Assembly (NCBI GenBank): GCA_029260455.1
Contig: JAJDDF010000014.1
Location: forward strand, 1 to 56,422
DNA length: 56,422 bases
Origin: Phycisphaerales bacterium
Lineage (GTDB): Bacteria > Planctomycetota > Phycisphaerae > Phycisphaerales > UBA1924
Direction of reading: 5' to 3'
In this document: positions 24,884-33,223 of the stretch, piece after piece
Position numbering within the stretch: the first letter of the stretch is position 1
How the letters are laid out: each line of letters opens with the position of its first letter
Program-made: the position numbers and the translations under genes
Notes under the pieces: generated by a model
Database searches by the model: none
Told to the model about the DNA's origin: nothing
Seen by the model: the letters and a program-made list of their open reading frames with translations, nothing else

Positions 24884-26352
24884 CTTGCAAGACGTTCTAT
24901 CCCGAGCGAGCGCATTTTTTTGTAAAGCGTAGTACGGTTGATCCCAAGATCATCTGCTGTTTTCTTGCGATTCCAGTCATTCGCATCCAGCGCCTTCAAC
25001 AAGATGCGCCGCTCGGGCTCTTCAAGCGCCTTGTCAAGTGGCATGGGTGTCCACGGAGCATCTGTTTCACTGCCAGATCCATGATGTGGAACGCACAGTG
25101 CATCACCGATCTGCAACACGCAAGGAGGCAACATGTCAAGTTCGATCGTCGGCGATGGACTGAGCACAACAGCGCGCTCGATTAGATTTTCAAGCTCGCG
25201 CACATTGCCCGGATAGTTGTAATTCTCAAGTGCCTGCATTGCATCGGGCGCAATCGCCACAATGTTGCGCTCATGCTCGCGTGCATGTTTCTCAAGAAAG
25301 TGCGCAGCGAGTAACGGAATATCGCCCGGGCGCTTTCGCAACGATGGCAATTCGATCTTGATCACATTGATCCGGTAATACAGATCTTCCCGGAATGTGC
25401 CGCCGGCAACAAGCTCTTCAAGTGACTCATTCGTTGCAAGAATCACGCGCACATCAACTGTGATTGTTTCGTTCGATCCGATAGGCTCGAAGCACCGATC
25501 CTGCAGCACACGCAGCAGCTTGAGCTGCATCGCAGGCGAAGCTGAGTTGATCTCATCAATAAAGATCGTCCCGTCATGTGCTGCAAGGAACCGTCCCGGT
25601 GTATCAGTGTGCGCACCCGTATAGGCACCCTTGACATGCCCGAACAGTTCACTTTCAAGCAATGTTTCAGAGATCGAACCGCAGTAGATTTCAATGTATG
25701 GCTTATCCGCACGAGTCGATGCGCGATGAATCGCACGTGCGACAAGCGACTTGCCCGTGCCTGATTCTCCGGTCATAAGCACGGTCACCTTTGACGCTGC
25801 AACCGTGTTTACGGTATCCATCACTTTCATCATCTGAGGATCGCGCCCCACGATATTCGAAGGTGAACTTTTCTCATCAAGTTGCTTGCGCAAAATCGTA
25901 TTTTCTGCAAGCAGCATTTGTTGATGAAGCGCACGTTCAAGTGTCATCCGAAGTTCTTCATCCACCACGGGCTTGACAAGATAGTCAAATGCGCCGCCGC
26001 GAATCGCGGATACCGCAGATTCAACAGTTCCATGCCCGGTCAGCACAATGGGCACAACCGATGGATGTTGCTCTCGCAGTGCGCGCACAAGTTCAAGGCC
26101 GCTTGTGCCCGGCATCATGACATCAGTAATCACCAGTTGAAATGCTGTGTTGTCGCTCTTTGCCCGCGCAAGTGTTTGAAGTGCCTGCTTGGCATGTGGC
26201 GCAGTCGCAACGTCATACCCTTCTTCCGTGAGGTAGGCGCACAACGATTTCGCAACGACTGGGTCATCATCGACGACCAGTACACGGGCGATGGGCTCAT
26301 GGTCAGAGCCGCGCCCGTCCCTTGCATCAGGGTGGCGCGAGAGGGCATTCAT
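24880..26352 (-). CDS. Sigma-54-dependent response regulator, NtrC family
   Basis: 490 residues. The receiver at about 22-140 has Asp77 (LVITDVMMPG) as phospho-acceptor, Thr105 and Lys127. The AAA+ domain at about 165-400 has Walker A GESGTGKS (195-202), the sigma-54 contact loop GAYTGA (242-247) and Walker B GTIFIDEI. A Fis-type helix-turn-helix occupies about 448-485 (WNRKKTADDLGINRTTLYKK). It would activate sigma-54 promoters after phosphorylation. The ATG overlaps the upstream kinase stop as ATGA, so the two form a coupled pair. Its targets are not evident. I saw no clear TGGC-N8-TGC promoter nearby, but did not search exhaustively. Confidence 0.93.
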   Translation of the reverse strand: MNALSRHPDARDGRGSDHEPIARVLVVDDDPVVAKSLCAYLTEEGYDVATAPHAKQALQTLARAKSDNTAFQLVITDVMMPGTSGLELVRALREQHPSVVPIVLTGHGTVESAVSAIRGGAFDYLVKPVVDEELRMTLERALHQQMLLAENTILRKQLDEKSSPSNIVGRDPQMMKVMDTVNTVAASKVTVLMTGESGTGKSLVARAIHRASTRADKPYIEIYCGSISETLLESELFGHVKGAYTGAHTDTPGRFLAAHDGTIFIDEINSASPAMQLKLLRVLQDRCFEPIGSNETITVDVRVILATNESLEELVAGGTFREDLYYRINVIKIELPSLRKRPGDIPLLAAHFLEKHAREHERNIVAIAPDAMQALENYNYPGNVRELENLIERAVVLSPSPTIELDMLPPCVLQIGDALCVPHHGSGSETDAPWTPMPLDKALEEPERRILLKALDANDWNRKKTADDLGINRTTLYKKMRSLGIERLAS

Positions 26353-27206
26353 CCGATCGTCATATCTTCCGCCGGCGGGCGGTCTGGATACATTGCACGG
26401 AACACCGAGCCGCGCCCGGCAGGATTGGGCATTAACGATACTTCGCCGCCAAGTGAACGCACCAGGTCCCGCACCAGCGCGAGCCCGATCCCAGCGCCGT
26501 GCGTCTTGGAGGTGAATCCTAATTCAAAAATATCCTGCTCAATGACATCGTTCAGGCCCTTGCCTTCGTCTCGAACTTCAATGATCACAACACTTCCGAG
26601 CGCCTCATCCATGCTTGCTGAGGCGCGCACAATGACATGTGCTCCTGTAGTACTTGCTTCAATGGCATTGCGTATCACATTGGTTGCAAGCGCATAGACC
26701 GGCGCTGGGTGACACTCGAGAATCCCCTCGCCAAGTTCGAGATCAATACTCACCCCTTGTTCATCGCCAAGCGGGCGCAAGTGTTCAATCGCTGCGGCAA
26801 GCGCCTGATGCACCGGCTGCGTGCCGAGCAACTCAGAAATGTTGCCAAGTGTCGGATCATTTGGATCAAACACCGATTGCGATGCTGTTACCAGATCCGT
26901 CATGGTCAGCAGGGCACTCTCGGCGGCACCGAGATGATTCAGCACTGCTGCCAGATTCATCGCATTGTTTACATCATCATCAGACAGCGCGCGTTGTGCC
27001 AGTCGCAAGAACCGCGTCGAGCCATCGAGCAGCCCCGCGAGTTCATGCAGCATCGCCCGCGCCAGTTTCTCGCTGTAATCAAGTGACGACGTGGTGTGTG
27101 AAGTTGATCCGATCGTGGCGCCTGCGATCGCCGCTCGCTTGGGGCGACCATTGCTCGGGCCATGTCGGCGTTCCGGATGCGATGAATCATGGTGTGGAGT
27201 AGTCAC
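26349..27206 (-). CDS. Soluble sensor histidine kinase paired with the NtrC-type regulator
   Basis: 285 residues from a GTG at 27206; the start is uncertain because the frame is open for another 34 codons and no clear ribosome site is visible. The phospho-acceptor region reads RAMLHELAGLLDGSTRFLRL, an H-E-L box related to the usual H-E-(L/I)-x-x-P but with Leu-Leu-Asp where Pro is expected. The ATPase domain has the N box NVIRNAIEAS, G1 DEGKGL, F box FTSK and G2 GAGIGLAL. There is no membrane helix and no recognisable sensor domain, so the signal is probably cytoplasmic, as for NtrB. It is translationally coupled to the regulator gene that follows. Confidence 0.85.
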   Translation of the reverse strand: MTTPHHDSSHPERRHGPSNGRPKRAAIAGATIGSTSHTTSSLDYSEKLARAMLHELAGLLDGSTRFLRLAQRALSDDDVNNAMNLAAVLNHLGAAESALLTMTDLVTASQSVFDPNDPTLGNISELLGTQPVHQALAAAIEHLRPLGDEQGVSIDLELGEGILECHPAPVYALATNVIRNAIEASTTGAHVIVRASASMDEALGSVVIIEVRDEGKGLNDVIEQDIFELGFTSKTHGAGIGLALVRDLVRSLGGEVSLMPNPAGRGSVFRAMYPDRPPAEDMTIG

Positions 27207-27371
27207 GAAGCCAAAGATCGGCGCTGCAGCAACAACGCTGAAGCTGCGTGTTGTGAATTCGCAACACGCAAGACCCCCATCAACCTGCGTGTTGAACGCA
27301 GGTAGCACAATTCGCCATCTTGCTCATCATATAAATCATTTCTCGGACTACCCCGGGCACCCAGTCTGAGC

Positions 27372-28190
27372 TTACCCGGACGTGTTCGCCTGCCAGAGCA
27401 ATCGTATTGCAGCGCCGAGCACCGCCAGCGCAAAAAGGCTTCGCAGGATTCTCACGGGGACCCTCGGCGTAAGTGATGCACCAAGATATGAACCGAGCGT
27501 CGCCGTCGGGATCAGCATCAGGGCGATCACAATCGGATGAAACCACGCATGTCCGTGCGCTTCGATACGCGACACCTTCAGGATCGCCCCGATGGGCGCC
27601 GTCACGCACATCGCAGCCGCACTTGCCGCGATGCACTGTGACCATTTCAAGTGGCACAGCTTGTGGGCCAATGGCACTGCGACAGTCCCGCCGCCCACGC
27701 CGAGCAACCCGGAGATCGTGCCCATGGCGCTGCCAACAAGTGACGCTCTTGGCATCGTGATTCTTGCGTCAGGCGCATCTGGTTCAGCTTTCCGTGCGAT
27801 CAGCTTGGCAAATGTCTCGCCCGCAACCCACACAAGGAACATCGCAAACATCAACTTCAGCACCCGATCCGATAGTAGATCCGAAACGAGCACTCCCCCG
27901 ATCACGCCTAGAATGGTGCCGGGCAACATCAACCGGTGCAGTCCCGGCGTCAGAAGCCCGGTACGCTTGTGTCGATGTGCCGCCGGGAGTGCAACGAACA
28001 CGTTTGAGATCATCGCCGCTGCTTGAAAGAGGTGTTGACTGGACCACGAGCGGCCGAAGAAGATAATGGCCATCGCCGGGATTGTGATAATCGATCCGCC
28101 AATACCAAGCATGCCTCCCACAACACCCGCGCCAAGACCGACGATCAGGAGAAGCACAATGTCCACGGAAGTGAGCGTGAATTCCAGCAC
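27372..28190 (-). CDS. Sulfite exporter TauE/SafE family membrane protein
   Basis: 272 residues with about eight hydrophobic helices in two halves. GLGAGVVGGMLGIGGSIITI near residues 18-37 and GTISGLLGVGGGTVAVPLA at about 155-173 are the paired glycine-rich GxGGG segments of this family, one per half. Members export sulfite, sulfoacetate or related organosulfur anions, or act in cofactor handling; the substrate here cannot be told. No sulfur gene lies nearby. It starts divergently from the PfkB kinase, with 47 bases between the two starts. Its 3' side faces 165 bases of non-coding sequence with no obvious terminator. Confidence 0.9.
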   Translation of the reverse strand: MLEFTLTSVDIVLLLIVGLGAGVVGGMLGIGGSIITIPAMAIIFFGRSWSSQHLFQAAAMISNVFVALPAAHRHKRTGLLTPGLHRLMLPGTILGVIGGVLVSDLLSDRVLKLMFAMFLVWVAGETFAKLIARKAEPDAPDARITMPRASLVGSAMGTISGLLGVGGGTVAVPLAHKLCHLKWSQCIAASAAAMCVTAPIGAILKVSRIEAHGHAWFHPIVIALMLIPTATLGSYLGASLTPRVPVRILRSLFALAVLGAAIRLLWQANTSG

Positions 28191-28237
28191 ACCCCCGATG
28201 CTACAGGCAGATCAATCCCTGCGCGCAGGAGCATCTC

Positions 28238-29212
28238 GTGGCTGACTTTCGCATTGTCACAGTGACCCTCAACCCGGCGATTGACCGTGTTGTCGCCGTG
28301 CCCCAATTTCGCGTGGGCACACACGCCAAGGCGCAACGCATTGGATGGTACCCCGCGGGCAAGGGCATCAATGTCTCGCGCGTGCTCGCGGCCCTCGGTA
28401 CGCGCTCAATTGCTACGGGGCTCGTGGGCAATGATGAATTAGGACTCTTTGAAGAAAATCTCAAACAGCACGGACACGGGCGCATCACCACGCAAATGCT
28501 TGCTGTCCGGGGCAGAACGCGCGACAACATCACCATAATTGATCACATCGACGACACCGAGACCCACCTCCGCGATGAAGGTTTCACCGTTCAACGTGAG
28601 GACATGCGCCGCATCATGAGCAAAGTCGGCATGCTCGCCCGCGATGGGGCCATCGTCTGCTTCTGCGGCTCAATGCCGCCCGGAGCAACAACTGGCGATT
28701 TGCGATCAATGCTCCACCGCTGCGAAGAATCCGGGGCGCTCGCGGTTGTTGATACTTCCGAACATGTGCTTGAAGATTTGCGCGGCGAATCAATCTGGAT
28801 GGTCAAAGTCAACGCACAGGAACTCACAACACTCACCGGCATGCCAACCGAAACCGAGACGCAAACCGCTGAGGCCGCCCGCACCATCTTGCGCACAAGT
28901 GGCGGCACGGTTGACCATGTCATCGCAACGCGCGGTGCCGATGGCGCGCTGCTGCTCGGGCCTGGTGTCGAACTCAGTGCGAAAGTCGCCGTCCATCCGG
29001 GCTTGATCGCAAATACGGTCGGTTGTGGAGATAGCCTGCTCGCCGGCCTGCTCGCCGCCCACATTCGCAGTGCCGATTGGGAAGCAGCCCTGAAACGGGG
29101 TGTCGCCACCGCCACAGCAAATGCCGTAAGCCGCACCCCCGGCACCATCAGCACCGATGATGTCCGTCAGTACGCTGAGGCTGCAATCATCACGCAAGCC
29201 GCAGCCGTCTGA
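28238..29212 (+). CDS. PfkB-family sugar kinase, 1-phosphofructokinase-like
   Basis: 324 residues from a GTG start, with AGGAG (28227-28231) 6 bases upstream. TVTLNPAIDRVV, then GWYPAGKGINVSRVLAALG, are the first PfkB signature region. NTVGCGDSLLAGLLA near residue 265 is the second, with Asp as the catalytic base. The TLNPAID opening is typical of the FruK/LacC/PfkB subgroup that phosphorylates fructose 1-phosphate, tagatose 6-phosphate or fructose 6-phosphate. The substrate is not certain. No PTS or sugar-transport genes are adjacent, which makes a dedicated fructose-PTS role unlikely. Confidence 0.88.
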   Translation: MADFRIVTVTLNPAIDRVVAVPQFRVGTHAKAQRIGWYPAGKGINVSRVLAALGTRSIATGLVGNDELGLFEENLKQHGHGRITTQMLAVRGRTRDNITIIDHIDDTETHLRDEGFTVQREDMRRIMSKVGMLARDGAIVCFCGSMPPGATTGDLRSMLHRCEESGALAVVDTSEHVLEDLRGESIWMVKVNAQELTTLTGMPTETETQTAEAARTILRTSGGTVDHVIATRGADGALLLGPGVELSAKVAVHPGLIANTVGCGDSLLAGLLAAHIRSADWEAALKRGVATATANAVSRTPGTISTDDVRQYAEAAIITQAAAV

Positions 29213-29290
29213 ATCCGTCCCCACGTTCCCGACATGGGGACAACCTGTCCGTCAGCGCCGAATTGACCCGCCGAGCGATACAACGCCGAG

Positions 29291-29932
29291 GTGCGGCGTG
29301 CATCTTCGACATCGTGGGAACTGCCGGTGTTTGGCCTTGCGCTGCTCTTGACAGTTGGGTCCGCGATTGCTGCCAAGCGATCTTGGATATCCCCGCCGCT
29401 CGCCGTGCTTGCACCAAGCACTGTGCAAACCGCATCACCACGATCTGGCACCCTTCCGGGTCATCCCCTTGGCATCATTGATCCGCTCATGAAGCGCCCC
29501 GTGCAGAGCCCGCCACCGACGATCAAGATCATCAACTCCTCATTTTCTGTTGGCAGCTACACCCCGCCGCCCGGTTTCGAGCGCTATTACGCCGGCAGGC
29601 CGCTCCGCCGAGCGCGCACGTTGCGCATGAAAGTCACCGCGTATTCACCCGACGAACGTTCGTGCGGCATCTGGGCCGATGGTGTCACCGCCTCGAACAG
29701 CACGGTCTGGCGCAACGCCATGCAACTCGTTGCCGCCGACACATCTGTCCTGCCCTTTGGCACGCTTATCTCAATTGATGGCTATGCGGGGAGCGCGGTC
29801 GTGCCCGTGCTCGATCGCGGCGGCAAGATCAAGGGCCACCATCTCGATGTCCTCTTTCCAACCCACGATGAAGCAATGCAGTGGGGCGTCCATATGATCG
29901 ATGTCGACATCTGGCAATACGCCGACGAGTGA
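29291..29932 (+). CDS. Exported 3D-domain protein (probable wall-related)
   Basis: 213 residues from a GTG; an in-frame stop at 29264 rules out a longer start. A hydrophobic N-terminal segment (VFGLALLLTVGSAIA) serves as signal or anchor, followed by a Pro/Ser-rich stretch. The C-terminal 100 residues are a 3D domain: LRMKVTAYSPDERSCGIWAD, then LPFGTLISIDG and VPVLDRGGKIKGHHLDVLF, with the three conserved aspartates that give the name. The domain shares the double-psi barrel core of lytic transglycosylases such as MltA, so a peptidoglycan-cleaving role is plausible but unproven. A short hairpin and a double-hairpin repeat follow the stop. Confidence 0.83.
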   Translation: MRRASSTSWELPVFGLALLLTVGSAIAAKRSWISPPLAVLAPSTVQTASPRSGTLPGHPLGIIDPLMKRPVQSPPPTIKIINSSFSVGSYTPPPGFERYYAGRPLRRARTLRMKVTAYSPDERSCGIWADGVTASNSTVWRNAMQLVAADTSVLPFGTLISIDGYAGSAVVPVLDRGGKIKGHHLDVLFPTHDEAMQWGVHMIDVDIWQYADE

Positions 29933-29946
29933 TCATCTTTCCATTT

Positions 29947-29965
29947 CCCCGTAGATGGGGTTTTT
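29947..29965 (+). terminator. Possible short terminator
   Basis: CCCC, a 6-base loop, GGGG and then TTTTT, 15 bases after the 3D-domain gene. The stem is short, so this is a weak call. Confidence 0.35.
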
Positions 29966-29971
29966 CTTGTT

Positions 29972-30020
29972 CCCTCTCCCGGGGGGAGAGGGTGGATTCC
30001 GACGGAGTCGGAAGACGGGT
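29972..30020 (+). repeat. Composite double-hairpin repeat, copy A
   Basis: Hairpin 1 is CCCTCTCCC/GGGAGAGGG (29972-29980 with 29984-29992), then TGG. Hairpin 2 is TTCCGAC-GGA-GTCGGAA (29997-30013), then GACGGGT. The distal GTGAGGGG of the other copies is missing here. It lies between two convergent genes. Confidence 0.75.
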
Positions 30021-30028
30021 CTTTTGTC

Positions 30029-30868
30029 TTACCGCTCATTATTCACTTCACCGAGCACCATCGAAGGCGCAAGGCTCAACACGCGCACCTCGGTCACAAA
30101 TTCCGCATAGGGTCCGATGAACGCGGGGACATCAAAAAACCCCTGCGTTTCACGCTCTGCGTTCATGCGCGGTGCCGCCGAAACATTGCACACCATACGC
30201 CACACCGTCGTGTCAGGTGATTCACGATACCGCCGGGCAAGCACCGTCGATAGTTCCGCAGCTATTTCCGATGGGCCATACGCAAAGCCGGAATCAGGAT
30301 CAATCACATGCCCGATCAGCACAATCCCGGAAGGTAACTCGCGCGTCTCTGTGACCTCAACAACCCACTCGGTCTTGCTTCGGAAACGCCGCCCTGCACC
30401 GCGCGCCCAATCAGCTACCGCGCGCCGCACACGCGCCGGCTGCATCGCCTCCCAATGCTTTTCTTCATTTGCGCGAGCATAGTCCTGCTGTACCTCAGCA
30501 AGCAACGCATCAGGCGATGAATAGGGCATCCCATCAGGAATCTCTGCGTACTGATCACCGCGTGATTCCGCCGGCGGTGTGTATCGCTTGCCCGGAGAAC
30601 CAGACCCTTGCTCTGCAACATCATGGCGTAGTTGTTCTATTTCTTTTGTCAACTGCTGGACACGCTTTTCGAGATCCTCAACACTCTTCGTCGATTTCTC
30701 AAGCTGCGCTGCGAGTTGATCAATTTGCTGCCGCAGCGAATCATTTTCGCGCCGCAGATCATTGACCGTGATGCTCCGGTTCTGGCCAAACGCCGTCGGT
30801 GCAAGCACCCCCATCACACACCCAAGAACCATTGCAATTCGCATCCGTGTCGCTGTAGTCGTACGCAT
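30029..30868 (-). CDS. Exported coiled-coil protein of unknown function
   Basis: 279 residues from the ATG at 30868, with AAGGAG about 10 bases upstream; the open frame continues to 31570 but runs antisense through the DUF58 gene. A signal peptide covers about 1-28 (IAMVLGCVMGVLAPTAFGQ). Residues 36-88 form a strong coiled coil with DLRRENDSLRQQIDQLAAQL and further Leu/Glu/Lys heptads. The C-terminal 170 residues contain strand-rich segments (TEWVVEVTETRELPSGIVLI; EFVTEVRVLSL) without a motif I recognise. The coiled coil suggests oligomerisation in the periplasm. It starts divergently from DUF58 across 237 bases that include a palindromic repeat. Confidence 0.7.
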   Translation of the reverse strand: MRTTTATRMRIAMVLGCVMGVLAPTAFGQNRSITVNDLRRENDSLRQQIDQLAAQLEKSTKSVEDLEKRVQQLTKEIEQLRHDVAEQGSGSPGKRYTPPAESRGDQYAEIPDGMPYSSPDALLAEVQQDYARANEEKHWEAMQPARVRRAVADWARGAGRRFRSKTEWVVEVTETRELPSGIVLIGHVIDPDSGFAYGPSEIAAELSTVLARRYRESPDTTVWRMVCNVSAAPRMNAERETQGFFDVPAFIGPYAEFVTEVRVLSLAPSMVLGEVNNER

Positions 30869-30900
30869 GAGCAGCCTTCTCCTTTGGTGGCAGAGTCTCT

Positions 30901-30932
30901 GGTGGCGCACCCGCCGCGGCGGGCGACCTGTG
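30901..30932 (+). repeat. GC-rich palindromic intergenic repeat, copy 1
   Basis: GGTGGCGCA, then the perfect 14-base palindrome CCCGCCGCGGCGGG (30910-30923), then CGACCTGTG. The same element occurs reversed at 46996-47027 with a single base difference over 31-32 bases. It sits in the divergent spacer between the coiled-coil gene and DUF58. Confidence 0.75.
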
Positions 30933-31105
30933 GTCCTTTTGGGCAGATCAGTATAGGGATGCGCCGCACCCGGCTCTGGTTCCCCATATGCCGATGGGAT
31001 GTGCAAATTGTCCTCACATGCGCTATCGTCCTGCTGCGATGGAGCCCTCCACCTTCCTCGTGGGATCCGCCGCGTGTCTCTCATCCCCCTCCTCTGGAGC
31101 TTCCC

Positions 31106-32119
31106 ATGCGGGTCACATCCGCCATCCCACGCATCGACACCGTCGATCAGCTCATCGATGCCCGCCTCGCCGCCCGCCTCGACCGCCTCGATGTTCGCTC
31201 CACCAAACTCTTTCCCGGCAAGCTCATGGGTGAACGCCGCTCCAAACGCCGGGGCCAATCCGTCGAATTCGATGACTTCCGCCCCTATGTCGCCGGCGAT
31301 GACCTGCGCTTTATTGACTGGAACGCCTACGCCCGGCTCGACAAACTCATCATCAAACTCTTCCTCGAAGAGGAAGACCTCGCCGTCCACATCGCCCTCG
31401 ACGCCTCCGCCTCCATGCGCGCCGGGTCGGGCGACGAAACCAAAATCCTCTATGGCGCCCGTCTCGCCATGGCCCTCGGTTACATCGGCCTCGTCAATCA
31501 GAATCGCGTCGGCATGAGCGTGTTCGGCGCGCCTGCCTCGAAAGATGAAAATCAGCGCGCCATCAACCACCTGCCCGAAATGCGCGGCCGCAACCGCACA
31601 AAGAACATGGGCCAGTTTCTTCTTGACACCATCTTCGACGAAGACGCCTCTTCACTCCCCGCAGGTGCAAGCGCACTCGCGCCCATGCCCGGCGGCGATT
31701 TCAACAGCGCACTCACAAGCATCGCGCGCACGCGCTCCGGCCGGGGCGTACTCATTCTTATCTCCGATTTTCTCATCGATTCCGGCTACGAGAAAGGCCT
31801 GCGCGCTCTGGCAACTGTGGGGGGCTATGACATCTATTGCATCCAGACTCTCGCGCCATCAGAACTCGAACCCGAGCGCGAAACGCAGGATGGAATTGCC
31901 GGGGATTTGCGCTTGACTGACGCCGAGACTGGCCGCACCGCCGAAGTCACCATGACCCCGCAGCTTATTCAACGCTACAAACAGCGCCTTGAAACCTATT
32001 GCGAAGGCCTGCGCACGTTCTGCCTCGCCCGCGGCATGGCCCACATGCTCATCCGCACGGATACGCCAATGGATGAACTGGTATTTGACACATTGCGGAG
32101 GAGAGGCGTTGTGGGGTGA
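31106..32119 (+). CDS. DUF58 domain protein with vWA-like fold
   Basis: 337 residues from the ATG at 31106, with GGAG (31095-31098) 7 bases upstream; the much longer frame to 30632 reads back through the divergent gene's promoter. Residues 48-78 hold the DUF58 signature (SVEFDDFRPYVAGDDLRFID then WNAYARLDKL). A vWA-type metal site follows as DASASM (99-104). DUF58 proteins usually accompany MoxR AAA+ ATPases and further vWA or transglutaminase proteins. None of these is adjacent here, so the gene is away from its typical cluster. No membrane helix is present. The function is generally unknown; chaperone-like assembly with MoxR is the usual proposal. Confidence 0.85.
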   Translation: MRVTSAIPRIDTVDQLIDARLAARLDRLDVRSTKLFPGKLMGERRSKRRGQSVEFDDFRPYVAGDDLRFIDWNAYARLDKLIIKLFLEEEDLAVHIALDASASMRAGSGDETKILYGARLAMALGYIGLVNQNRVGMSVFGAPASKDENQRAINHLPEMRGRNRTKNMGQFLLDTIFDEDASSLPAGASALAPMPGGDFNSALTSIARTRSGRGVLILISDFLIDSGYEKGLRALATVGGYDIYCIQTLAPSELEPERETQDGIAGDLRLTDAETGRTAEVTMTPQLIQRYKQRLETYCEGLRTFCLARGMAHMLIRTDTPMDELVFDTLRRRGVVG

Positions 32120-32171
32120 GTGCCTTTCACTTCGTTGTGGGGTGATTGCTTTTTCTCTGCCTTCTTGGTCT

Positions 32172-32198
32172 TTGGTGGGGTGGGCGTCTCGCCCGCCT
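32172..32198 (+). repeat. GGTGG-led palindrome, possible relative of the GC-rich repeat
   Basis: TTGGTGGGGT followed by GGGCG-TCT-CGCCC. It shares the GGTGG lead and a GC-rich hairpin with the repeat at 30901, but the stem differs. Relationship is tentative. Confidence 0.35.
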
Positions 32199-32234
32199 CC
32201 TTCTTCCTCTCTTGTCCTGCTGCCTTATCTTGCT

Positions 32235-32291
32235 CCCTCTCCCCCTTCAGGGGGAGAGGGTGGTCCGCCGCAGGCGGATCGGGTGAGGGGG
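32235..32291 (+). repeat. Composite double-hairpin repeat, copy B
   Basis: Hairpin 1 is an 11-bp stem CCCTCTCCCCC/GGGGGAGAGGG (32235-32245 with 32250-32260). Then TGG, hairpin 2 TCCGCC-GCA-GGCGGA (32264-32278), and TCGGGTGAGGGGG. The element ends at the base next to the stop codon of the DUF559 gene. Confidence 0.85.
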
Positions 32292-32666
32292 TTATGTCTT
32301 TTCTTCAATCCGTTTCCGCGCCCGATCCAAAATCGTCACCAACACACCATCCATATTCTTCGCAATCTCACTCGCTGGCACGCGCAGCGTCAGAATGCCC
32401 TGCTTCAACAAAACCGCATCTCGCCGCTGATCATGCGCCATCTGCTCCGGCGCTCGATGCACATGCCCATCAATCTCAACGGCCAGCTTTGCATCAGGGC
32501 AATAAAAATCGAGTGTGTACGGCGGACACGCATGCTGCCGACGAAACTTGAGCCCGCCAAGCCGACGGCTGCGCAACTTCGACCAAAGAATCCCCTCGGG
32601 CGGCGTCTCTTGCTGCCGAAGTCCGCGTGCGCGCGATGTGCCGGGCCGTTCGGTACGCATGGCCAT
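32292..32666 (-). CDS. DUF559 endonuclease-like protein (Vsr/PD-(D/E)XK fold)
   Basis: 124 residues from the ATG at 32666 (ATG at 32660 is also possible); no clear ribosome site. ETPPEGILWSKLRSRRLGGL, then KFRRQHACPPYTLDFYCP and KLAVEIDGHVH, form the DUF559 pattern. Asp53 and Glu64-x-Asp66 stand at the places of the PD-(D/E)XK metal ligands, as in very-short-patch-repair-like endonucleases. The C-terminal RVPASEI is also typical. The product is a small basic protein likely to nick or cut DNA; activity is not shown. The gene is the only content between two inverted copies of the double-hairpin repeat, one touching its stop codon and the other 20 bases upstream of its start. Confidence 0.88.
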   Translation of the reverse strand: MAMRTERPGTSRARGLRQQETPPEGILWSKLRSRRLGGLKFRRQHACPPYTLDFYCPDAKLAVEIDGHVHRAPEQMAHDQRRDAVLLKQGILTLRVPASEIAKNMDGVLVTILDRARKRIEEKT

Positions 32667-32686
32667 CAAGGATAGGCCAAACCCGG

Positions 32687-32748
32687 CCCCTCACCCGTCT
32701 GCCGACTAAAGTCGGCATCCACCCTCTCCCCGCAGGCGGGGCGAGGGG
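32687..32748 (-). repeat. Composite double-hairpin repeat, copy C (inverted)
   Basis: Read on the minus strand: hairpin 1 is CCCTCGCCCC/GGGGAGAGGG with one mismatch, then TGGA, hairpin 2 is TGCCGAC-TTTA-GTCGGCA (32700-32717), then GACGGGTGAGGGG. Its orientation is opposite to copy B across the DUF559 gene. Confidence 0.85.
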
Positions 32749-32768
32749 AGCGGAAGTACACTGAGCGC

Positions 32769-32978
32769 ATGGGGGACGCAAAGGCTGGCATAAAGGGACC
32801 TTTAGTCTTCCTCGCTATAGCGATAACTGCGTCGCCGGCGTTGGCTCTGATTAATTGCGGTGTCGGGATCGCTGCGTTGCAGGACATAAACCCGTATGCC
32901 GGAATCCTTTTTCCAATCCTCATCGTGTTATCGATTGGGCTGCATTCGGGGCTCTTCTTAATGGGAATTGCAGGGTAA
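32769..32978 (+). CDS. Small membrane protein, two helices
   Basis: 69 residues. Two hydrophobic stretches (LVFLAIAITASPALALINCG and ILFPILIVLSIGLHSGLFLM) with a short loop suggest a hairpin in the membrane. The gene begins 20 bases after repeat copy C and ends 8 bases before the next small frame, so the two may be a pair. There is no recognisable family. Coding status is supported mainly by the hydrophobic pattern and the start position; I cannot exclude a chance frame. Confidence 0.45.
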   Translation: MGDAKAGIKGPLVFLAIAITASPALALINCGVGIAALQDINPYAGILFPILIVLSIGLHSGLFLMGIAG

Positions 32979-32986
32979 AGGCGCTA

Positions 32987-33223
32987 TTGAAGCAAACAAA
33001 GCCTGCACCACTGCTCGCGATATGGCTCCTTTGCACTCAACTCGTGGCAGCATTAGTGACGACGCCCGTCGCAATGTGGACGGTTAGTCTCGAACCGGAA
33101 TGGTTACGAATAGGCGCAGTCAATGTCCTCCTGACAGAATGTGGACTATGGTCTCTTTTGATCGTCACCATGGTCCCGTACCTCATGATGTCCAGGCGCG
33201 TCAAAGCCACGTTCGTCAACTAG
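32987..33223 (+). CDS. Small membrane protein, two helices (TTG start)
   Basis: About 78 residues from a TTG, the only plausible start in this frame after the preceding gene's stop. AIWLLCTQLVAALVTTPVAM and LLTECGLWSLLIVTMVPYLM are two probable membrane helices, with a charged RRVKATFVN end. It follows the small membrane gene at 32769 by 8 bases. Its 3' end overlaps the convergent TPR-YggX gene by 8 bases. The family is not recognised. Confidence 0.45.
   Translation: MKQTKPAPLLAIWLLCTQLVAALVTTPVAMWTVSLEPEWLRIGAVNVLLTECGLWSLLIVTMVPYLMMSRRVKATFVN

Noticed and set aside
30632-31105. N-terminal extension of the DUF58 protein
   Set aside because: It reads antisense through the divergent coiled-coil gene's 5' end and a palindromic repeat; the ATG at 31106 has a ribosome site and matches the family start.
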